Assembly (NCBI RefSeq): GCF_017654505.1
Contig: NC_054555.1
Location: 186,001 to 250,000 of the forward strand
Reading direction: 5' to 3'
DNA from: Polyodon spathula
Taxonomy: Eukaryota > Chordata > Actinopteri > Acipenseriformes > Polyodontidae
DNA length: 64,000 nucleotides
In this document: piece after piece, positions 23,701 through 34,667 of the stretch
Numbering within the stretch: position 1 is the stretch's first letter
Layout of the letters: every line of letters starts with the position of its first letter
The notes under the pieces: model-generated
Told to the model about the DNA's origin: nothing
The model's database searches: none
The model's input: the letters and a program-made list of their open reading frames with translations, nothing else
Position numbers and translations under genes: made by a program

Positions 23701-26700
23701 GCCCCCGGCCTCTGTAGCCTCCTCGGAAGGGGGCTCCCTCGCTCTTCACACTCGACACCTCGTCGTGATCCTCCCGCCAGTCTCGCTCGTGCTTGTTGGC
23801 ACTGTGCCAGTCTGCAGGGCAGGGAGGAAACCAATGCATTTGAATGTTAAAAAAAAAAAAAAAAAAAACAGATCCATTCTCCATAATACACCTGCCTAAT
23901 GTGTTTCTTCTCTATCACACACCATATCTCATCCCTTCCATTAAGTAATGAAAAACACAGCCAAACAGTTTTTATCTGCCACATTGTTTAACTTTAACTA
24001 GGTTAACAGTATGTGGCTTATTTAAATCGAAGCCACAATTCCACCTTCATTATCTTCACTTAACCTTGAACACATCAGTACAGTGAAGGGGCGTGCCGAA
24101 TAGCTCCCAGCACTATTAACCAAGCCCTGCTGCACAGCCCTGACCCCCAGAAAGCCAGTAAAAGGGAGCGCACCCCTCAAGTCGTTCCTGCTGTTTGGGG
24201 GGAGTCTGTAGTGTTCGTTTTGGCGGGTGTTGTTTCTGGAGGCAGACCTCTCTTTGGGACCTTCTGATTTCACTTCTATTGGAAGAGGAACCCATCTATG
24301 CTTGTTACCTGCAATAAAGAGTCAGAAAGCATGAACAGGAAAGTGGCACTCCAGGTGACCATCGCACGGTTTAATGGTCTGACCCCTCTTAGAAAGCTGC
24401 CCTCAAGCTGCTCTATGACAGGGTTCTGCATCTTGCTTGTACTCTACTTTCTAACCAAGTTTCAAACAAAACAACGTGCTCCATATATTGTTTTTGGTGG
24501 TTTCGCTAACTCAGTGTGTCACTATAACACCTCACTGAAACGAGTGAATCCATTTCCTGTAATAGGAAGCAGCGACCCTCTCGCGAGCCTGTACCTTTCT
24601 TCCTGGACCCGTATTTCTGTGAGTCCTCGTCCCCGTTCTTCTCCTCCCCGGAATCGTCAGATCTGGTCTTCTGGTTCTCCTTGCTCTCCTCGCTGTCTCG
24701 CTTCTCCTTCACCAGAGTCTTCTTAGGAGGCTGGATCTTTCCAACAGGAGCCTGCCGAGAGACATGGGCATATTAAACACAGGGCTACCTCCACCATTCA
24801 CCAGTGTGTTTAATACAGTCAGGACACGCTGACAAGTGTACAAGTCCTTTGTGATCCTGTATAAGGACCCTTCACTCCCTAGCTGTTCTAATGAATACAG
24901 ATTAGAGAATGTCTACCTCCATCATTCACCAGTGTATTTAATACACAGTTAGGCCATGTCGACAGTAAACTGTACAAGTCTTTTATGATCCTATACCGCG
25001 ACCCTTCCAATGGGTAAAGTTAAAGCCATCTAGATCAGGCCTTCCCAATGCATTCCACCCATGAGCTTGTCTAGCCCAACTCGCTGTGACCTTTCATGAC
25101 TCTCAGTGCGAGGGTCAGGCCTGAAATAGAAGCAGACGTTCTGGAGAGCAACGCTATGGGAATCCCTACAAGGACACCCCCTCTATAGGACTCCAGCGCT
25201 GGTTATTTCTGGTCGTGCTGTGACCCCACATTGCATTCTCAGAGCAAGCTTTTAAAAAGGGATTATTCAGGGGCTTCCGCTCAGAGACTCCTGGGCAGTT
25301 TACACGAACACAAAAACAACTAGAATTGCAGGCGTGGAATTGAGCCTCTACATAAGACTCTCAATCCAGCGTCTTGTTTGCAAAGTTGCTTGACAAAGGA
25401 GCGAAGCGCCGTTCTCACCTTTCCTTTGCATGTTTCCAAAGAGTCAGCAGATTAAATGAACGTGCGCTTATTTGTGGGTTACTGGATCATAAAAACAGGG
25501 ATGGAATAAGAAATCCCATTGCATAGCAGTCTGATCCAACCCTGGTTTTACTATGATGAGTTCATCACGATACACCTGAGCTTGTTATCTCTACACTGGG
25601 GCTAATCAAGTGCATAATAAAACCTGGAATGGGTGAAAGTGCCGTGCAATAGGATTCTTATTTCCATCCCTAGATTTGCGATGTTAACAGTGATTTTAAA
25701 CATCATTAATCCGCCACAGTCGCACTGCAACTGTTCTGGAGGCTGGACTTGCACTATTTATAACTTGTCCTTTAATAAATATTTCTGACAACTCTTACTG
25801 AGCTCCCAGCAACAGCACATTCTGTTTGAACCACAACGAATGTTGGATCTTATAAAAAAAAAAAAAAAACCCACAAACACACACACACTAATTTAACCCT
25901 TTGCGGTCCTTAAAATTTTCCCTTGCCAGTCTGATGTCAGACCCTTATCAGTATGCATGTCTATAAAGAGATATGTGAAAAATACAGCAAACAAGGGGTG
26001 GGGCTTGGCTGGAGATACAGTACGGAGTGTTTTTTTTTTTTTGTATTTCAATGCCTTTTAAACCTGTTTTACTCTGAGAAAAATATTTTAAAACAGCGTG
26101 TGTAAAAGAAACAGCGCGTGTGAAAATAAATTGGACCCGACACGCCTGACCAGCACTGAATAAATGGACCGCTAAGGGATAATGCAATGGTTTGCTTCCA
26201 AACAAAGCATTTGGTTTCAGTGGCTGGATGGATGAATGAGAACTCCAGTTATACACAAACTAATCCTCTTACCTGCACTTCCTTATTCACCATTTCCCCT
26301 GGGGTCGGCCAGCTCATTGCATCACCAAAATCACTGACCTGCAAGAGAACAGTTTCAAAACCACCTTCAACGACCTATACTGGACTACATTACATAGACG
26401 GGACTGAGTCAGAACACAGGCATGGGGGGGAGGCAGGGGTGTAAGTAACGAACACATCCCTCTAGAAACAGACAGATCTCCAGCTCCTCCATTCCTGTTC
26501 AAATCCATCTTCATTCTGAGTGCAATACAGAGGACACGACCAATAAGCAACCCTGCCTGTCCCACATCACTGTTAGAGGCAGTGCAGTGCAGTGCTGGCT
26601 GTCCCACGTCACTGTTTGAGGCAGTGCATTGCAGTGCAGTGCTGGCTGTCCCACATCACTGTTAGAGGCAGTGCAGTGCTGGCTGTCCCACATCACTGTT

Positions 26701-29700
26701 AGAGGCAGTGCAGTGTTAGCTCCCACATGTGGCAGAGCACTCATGGACTCTTAAGTGACTGCAGAAATGCACTGTTAGCAATGCAAGAATGGTGGTAGAT
26801 GTGGCAGAGAGGGCACATACCTTACTGCCTTTCCTTGGTCTTGGGTTACCAGCCTTCACCACCTTGGCTGGAGCTGGCTGATCTGCGGACGGCAAAAACA
26901 AAAAGAAAAAAACACATCAGACTGAATGCTATGCATGTTACAGGAGGACAAAACCTAGCAAAGTGAATGCACGGTTAAATACAGCAATTTCATAAATGCC
27001 ATTTCTGATAGTTGACGTAGAATCAGTTCTACAGGTATACAGTACATTGCAGTCCAATGCAATCACTGCATTATAATGCAGGAGTGTGCCATTCATATCT
27101 GTGTGGTTATTTACAATTACACTCTGGGTAAATTTGAAAAAGCCATAGACAACTGTCTTCCAGAAATCCCAGTCTCATCAGTGCATTGAGGCTTCTAACT
27201 AGTGGATTTAAAGTAATTTCCATAGGGAAAACCAGACTAGCCTCTGCATGTTCCAGCTGTAATGTGCCATTTAGAAAAGGCATACAGCGCTGAGGTTGCT
27301 ATACCCTTACTGTGTTAGGGCTGCTACTGTAGTTCACCCAGCCTAACCGCTTGCCAGGTTCAAAGAGGCTGCTTCAAATTCCCAGCTCTGCATAGCAGGG
27401 GGCAGGGTGCTTTCTGTACCACAGAACTTAATAAAACTGCATACAGCAGAACTCTGACAGCACATCACTGACCTCTTCAAAACACACTGCAAACAACAAA
27501 CTACTTTTAAAGTGCTCAGTTTAAGCTGCTGTTTTTAGTCCATCTTGGTAATAGATGCAGATTCCAGAGTGGAAATTCGAGTTGCCAGCACTCCCAGGGA
27601 GACGCACATTTGTCTTAGATTTGCATAACCTGCTGAAACGCAGTGCTGGCTTGGCCAACAGTGCGCTGCGCAAACAAAATACAAAAACTAAACAAAGCAA
27701 AACGCTTAATAAACCGACCATGTACACGATATCTAACAGTCTTCAAATACAATTCAACATGCAAGACTACAGCAATTTACAAACAAAATCCTTTATCAAT
27801 AGCTTGCAACAGCTCCTTGAAATAGTGTGTGAAAAGAGCCTGCGTGCACAATGGAAACCAGCACATGAGAAAACACTGCGGCGTGCTGAACGAGAACACA
27901 AACACACAGTGCACTGTCTCTTTAGGGCGCACGGCTTTAATACAGAACTGTATTACATTACAGGACAACGGTGCAGTACAAACACATGCCCTCTCCACAC
28001 TCTCCAAGAAGATAGTTTGACCGTGCCTGTGGTGGGAGCCAAATCATAAAACTAAGGCCACAAAAGTTAAATGTTTCTACAATCAAAACTCTGCTATACT
28101 GAAGCCATGCAATACCACACATTAAAGTGAAGGGTAGCGTTAGAGATTCCATCACGTTGAATGTGAGGTTAGAATCTCAAATGGTTAATTATGGACAGCT
28201 GGAACAGGGATGGGACTAAGACTCCTACTGCATAGCAGTTTCACGCAATCCAGGTTTTAACTCTTTCCAATAGTCAGACATCATCGAAAATACGTAAAGC
28301 ACAGGTCTCTAGTCATTTTTTCTCTGGAAAAAGCAGAGAAAACCTTTCAATGGCTGAGTGAGACCGATAGGTGCCGAATGAAGCTAAAAAAAAAAAAAAA
28401 GGGGGGCGTATCTCATACCCCCATGTACTACAGAGATAACATGGACATAAACAAAGGAGATAGCTGCTTCAGCATCCAGCACTCAAAGAATATCACAGAA
28501 AAGCTTTTTGAGATGTTATAGTAATAAAATAATGGCTTGGACCACAATCTACTGTTTGCTTCTAGATTACAATGAATACACAATGCAGTTTAAAGAACCC
28601 TGTTTCTGGGAATGTACTTGCCTGGTAGAATACACACGGGTACCGTACTCCTACGAATGTAACTTCACTAGCAAGACAAAGAGTGGGCATCTGAGAAGTG
28701 CACCATGCTGTCGTCCTGACCCGAAAACGAATTTAACCACCAGATGAGAGGCTTAGTGGCTAACCACCGCTAACCACTTAAGTGCAGAGTGAAACCAGAC
28801 GCCTTGTTTTGAATGGATACGAGTACATTATAATAAGGAGACTAGTCTCACACTGCTCACCTGGCTGCTGTAACCTGAAGCAGCTGTGCAGGGGGAGCGG
28901 CTCCTATAGGTTTGCAGAGCTGTTTCTTCAGCAGGTAAACGATCTTTGGCAGTACTGTTATGCAATGGAAGTCGTATTTCCCTCCAGTTCCAGTATTTCA
29001 GCCGATATTTCATTATTATTGGTTTATTTCTTTATTTAGCAGATGCAACTTAGTGACTAGGGTGTGTGAACCATGCATCAGCTGCAGAGTCACTTACAAG
29101 AACGTCTCACCCGAAAGATGCAGCACAAGGAGGTTAAGTGAGTTGCTCAGGTTCACACACAGGATTTGAACCAGGGACCTCCTGGTTACAAGCCCTTTTC
29201 TTTAACCACTGGACCACACAGCCTGTTATGCTAGTAAAGGGGGTTAGTAAATGATCACTGAAGATCACTAAAACGATCTTTCTCTCATCCAGCGCACCTA
29301 CAAAAACAAAAAGGGAAATGTTTTTTTTTGTTTTATAGTTCCGTTTTTTGATTTAAATACTCAAACATTAAATAATGTATTGCCCCAAACATACTGAACA
29401 TAAAAGTAGTTTATGAGCCGTATCAAGCACACTTGTTTGTGTTCCTAGAAGATGACAGCGCTGACGGGCTTCACGTCTTCGTCTCTAGCGCTCTCTCACA
29501 TGTGGCCGATTCCCAAGCACTCCATCGGAAATCACACATTACGGCACTTCAGTGGGTTTGCTTGTGGCAATGTGTCCCTCATGGGAAGAGAAACAGTCAT
29601 TCCAGCCTATCACATTTACTGGAAGGATCCAAGCTATCGCACTGCAGCCTGTCCTCATGGTTTTTGGTACACCTGTTAAAGATCATCCTCAATTTAAAAG

Positions 29701-32700
29701 ACGGCCAGGCATCGTACAGCAGACAGTTCAGGGCTTGAATTTCAACACGGGATCGCAGAAATCGCGCATTTCCAAGAAGTTGCTCCCGTATATCTGCAAC
29801 TTTCCGTGCGGGAAAATCCTGTAGAGATATTTTAAAAAACCACTTAATTTAGAATGCCTGAAACGCGACAGCAAATCTCTAAGGAAGTGGGTGTCAGTGA
29901 CGAAAGCACTGTGAGCCGCATTCAACTTACATAATATGAAAGAACATTTTGTGGCCTTTCATTTGATATGTTACTTTCATGCAGCACAAACTATCCAGTA
30001 CTTAAACATACAGAAATGAAAACAGTGAAAAACAGGCAGAAATAGGGCCAAGTGTAGAGTTAAAAAAAAAGAAATGGAGCGCTGGTTAAAAAGAAAAGCA
30101 CCTTTTTCTTCTGGTGCTGCAAAAACTTCACATCAGGCAACGGCAAAAGCAATGGAGAGTGCTCTGCCTCACAGTGATGAGCAGCCGTTAGGTCTCCTGA
30201 GGCAGCTTATTTTAAAGAAACACCAGTGTGAGTGACGATGCAGTAAATTTTTTTATTTATATAAAAGTGCCTTTTTTGCCATTCCCCCCTAAAATTTTGG
30301 AATCCCCCCCAGCACACAAAAATGAAATTCAAGCCGTGCAGTATTTCTCAGGTGGTTGAAAGGCAGAGGAAATGTTCATCTCCGAAGAATGAAAGACATG
30401 GCTGGTGTAGAGAGGTGGGTGACAGTGTTACAGCACTTCTGCAGTGTCAAACCTGTGTTCTATAAACACACCTCTGTCTCATTTCCCATTCCACCCACAG
30501 GCACTGCAGCGCTGCCACTACAGCAGCGGGCAACATTATTTGATGACTCATCCTTGACAGACAGAATAGAACTGCGAGACTTCCAAACAGCGCTACTCCT
30601 GAACACAGAGGATCCAGATCCTCTCAAACTCTGGCTTGGATTCCCCATGTCTTTCTCAGAAATAAACACTAGAAATAAGAAACACATGATGGTACAGTTA
30701 CATGACACTGTGTGCGCAACTTCCACTGGGTCAGAACCACACAACTTTCACTCTTGTTGTACAATCTCATTTCTTATGTTTATTTTGATAAGCTCTTTCT
30801 AGAAGTGTATCTCGTATGGGATACAGTAGCTCCACTAAGCTTCTGATGGTGCGTGAATGGGGGTTTGTGGTCTCTAATAAAAGGGCAGGGCTGCTTTTGT
30901 CTCTGTGCCATCAACAGTAGCTATCAAGCCTGGTGAATGTACAGAACCCCATGTCAGAACAAGGTAAAGCGTGTAGCAGCTTGCCTACCTTGGACAAGTT
31001 CATTTTAACAGGGTGCTCCAGCCATTTCTGTTAATAAAGTCACAAGAACAGGAAGAGTTTTACAGGCTTCATTTGACATAAACCTCAGAACTTGGGAACG
31101 CAAGTTAGAATAAGGGGACGATACATATCCCTGGAGAGGAAAGCACTGTACGAACGCTTGATGCAACATTTAGTCTGTCCTTTTTATATACAGTTAAATA
31201 TAGATAAATAAAACACGCAATTATCCAAGGTGCTTTGGAAAGGTGTGTTTCATTCAGATATTCGTCGGTTTCGCCTAGAATAAGCTAGACGCAACAAAAA
31301 GTGATTGGGGAGACAGCAGCTATTTCATTTCTCTATTCGATCACTACTGGTAAGCTGTATGTACGCATATACTTTGCTATTCTGTGTCAATGTTCTCCAA
31401 TGAATTCTGCATCATAAAATGGTCCAAACGATTATGAATACAATATGACAGGATGGAAATGCTAACCATGTGAATAAACAGGCACGGCATCATGCATCAA
31501 AAAATAAATAAAAACAAGCTGGCCTTACAAATACAAAGTCAAACAGATTTCCACAAACCACCTATATGGGCTCCGATTTACCTCACAGTCCTGGGAATGT
31601 GACTCCAACTCACTTCACCTGCCTTTATTTGACCTGACCCAGGCAGTGTTGTGGTCTGCAACAAAAAGTCCTACTGCAGAGCGACTTGAACACTGTCACA
31701 GCCCGCTCCACGCCCGTGACTGAAACACTGTCACATCCCGCTCCACGCCCGTGACTGAAACACTGTCACAGCCCGCTCCACGCCCGTGACTGAAACACTG
31801 TCACAGCCCGCTCCACGCCCGTGACTGAAACGCTGTCACAGCCCGCTCCACGCCCGTGACTGAAACACTGTCACAGCCCGCTCCACGCCCGTGACTGAAA
31901 CACTGTCACATCCCGCTCCACGCCCGTGACTGAAACACTGTCACATCCCGCTCCACGCCCGTGACTGAAACACTGTCACAGCCCGCTCCACGCCCGTGAC
32001 TGAAACAACATCCCGCTGTCTGAAACACTGTCACATCCCGCTCCACGCCCGTGACTGAAACAAACGCTGTCACGCCCGCTCCACGCCCGTGACTGAAACA
32101 CTGTCACATCCCGCTCCTCGCCCGTGACTGAAACACTGTCACAGCCCGCTCCACGCCCGTGACTGAAACGCTGTCACAGCCCGCTCCACGCCCGTGACTG
32201 AAACACTGTCACAGCCCGCTCCTCGCCCGTGACTGAAACACTGTCACATCCCGCTCCACGCCCGTGACTGAAACACTGTCACAGCCCGCTCCTCGCCCGT
32301 GACTGAAACGCTGTCACAGCCCGCTCCACGCCCGTGACTGAAACACTGTCACAGCCCGCTCCTCGCCCGTGACTGAAACGCTGTCACAGCCCGCTCCTCG
32401 CCCGTGACTGAAACGCTGTCACAGCCCGCTCCACGCCCGTGACTGAAACGCTGTCACAGCCCGCTCCTCGCCCGTGACTGAAACACTGTCACAGCCCGCT
32501 CCTCGCCCGTGACTGAAACGCTGTCACAGCCCGCTCCTCGCCCGTGACTGAAACACTGTCACAGCCCGCTCCTCGCCCGTGACTGAAACGCTGTCACAGC
32601 CCGCTCCTCGCCCGTGACTGAAACGCTGTCACAGCCCGCTCCTCGCCCGTGACTGAAACGCTGTCACAGCCCGCTCCACGCCCGTGACTGAAACGCTGTC

Positions 32701-33239
32701 ACAGCCCGCTCCTCGCCCGTGACTGAAACGCTGTCACAGCCCGCTCCTCGCCCGTGACTGAAACGCTGTCACAGCCCGCTCCTCGCCCGTGACTGAAACG
32801 CTGTCACACCCCGCTCCTCGCCCGTGACTGAAACGCTGTCACAGCCCGCTCCTCGCCCGTGACTGAAACGCTGTCACAGCCCGCTCCTCGCCCGTGATTG
32901 AAACATTGTCACAAAGACCCCACCTCACCCACACAATGTGCTGAACAGCTGTGACGGATCATCTTTTTTTTCCCTGCCCGTCCCTCAGTGTTAGGCTCAA
33001 GAGGCCTGTCTCATGACTGTCCTGTTTGTGGAGATGAAACTCTCACCTGCACACAGGTATTCTACCTTAAACACCTGCCTATTCTCATCTACCTGTGTAA
33101 CACGAGGGCTGGTTATCCTGTGTACGTGGCATTCAATATGCTGTACAAACAGCACTATATAGTGATGATAACACATACAAACATAACTCCTATACCTTAC
33201 ATAAATGACATCTTAACTTAATGGCAAAAACACATACAT

Positions 33240-33309
<70 letters not shown>

Positions 33310-34573
33310 CTATTATATATATACACACCTATAGCTATATATTGTTCATATCGATATATAAAGTGAACTGACTTGACTGCACGTGTTTAGATGTCTATTC
33401 TGTTTATAACAGTTTTGTTTTTTTTTGTTTTTTTTTGTTTTTTTTTACAGGTAACTTAACTTCAAAACTGTGACATAATACGCTTTAAAAACTGAAGACT
33501 GGAAAAATTAAGACCGACAGAAGGAAGTGGCTTTTATAACTATACAAACATGTGCCATTTGCTTAAACGCGAAGCGCAGAATCATAAACAGCATGTCACC
33601 CAGCGTGGGGGAGGGGAGATTCGCCTCTATAGAGGAGACTGCATTGTTTAGTGCCAATTTGACCAACACTGTGCCATGAAACTCAACTGACGGCTCATGA
33701 ACGCCATCGTTACGTGTCCTTATACAAGATCACACAACAAAATGCCATCTTGTGATCGACACTGGTCTAAAACAAGTCGATTCCGTGCAATCACATGTTT
33801 CCATGCGCTGGAACCACGTTGTCGCCCTGGTGCAAAGGAATCATGGGAAATCAGAGAACAGCACTGCAATACAATGTCCGGGCGAGGTGAAGCGTTTCAA
33901 GCGTGGAACGTGTTTAAACACCGTTTAATGTTACTTTTCACTAACAAACACGCAATAAAGACAATCAAGTGTGTCTTAATTCTTATTAAAAAATACATCG
34001 ATAACTAACACACTGCCTTGCTACAAACCGCACAACAGGCCACGGTCTATTTTAACCGACACGTTACATGAGCAATCTCAAACATGAACCGTGACAATTG
34101 AACGCATGAACCGAGCTGAATGCAGCTGCACTTCCCAGGGCTTCTCACAGCATTGATCGTACTGCACAGGCTCAAGCGTCAGTCTCTGCCACATTGCAAC
34201 GCTGGTGTCTCTCTAAACAAAACCACGGCGAAACTATAAATATTCGGAAATCTATTTATCAATAACTAAGTTTTTGTTTTTTAAGTAAAGAAACGTATCC
34301 TCCCCACATTATGACCTACAACCACAGGCCTAGTATTAAATGCCACACAGAACCTATTGAAATACATTCAGCTTGGCAACACCTACTGAAAACATCCATA
34401 ACGACGCGTACACAATCAAAAAAACAACAACAAACAACAACTGAGGACTGAGCAACACACCGAGGCTGAGTGATAACCGCACGTCAAAGCAGAGTACTGT
34501 GTGCTTACGTGATATAGTTTTACTCTAACTGCACTAACACGAAGCTTTTCTCGTGACAAATTTATATATAATA

Positions 34574-34667
<94 letters not shown>

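Noticed and set aside
27555..28049. 164-aa plus-strand ORF
   Set aside because: No recognisable motif, AT-rich composition, and inside LARP1 intron 1.
29155..29225. tRNA gene
   Set aside because: A- and B-box-like motifs are present, but the downstream body and CATCTGCTAAATAAA tail show a SINE. A clean cloverleaf was not found.
29433..29738. 101-aa ORF possibly from a transposase
   Set aside because: I could not match it to any family. It overlaps the start of the hAT-like candidate only by chance frame.
31689..32914. CRISPR-like regular spacing
   Set aside because: The whole 35-bp unit is repeated without unique spacers, and the DNA is vertebrate. The same applies to the 47-66-bp arrays.
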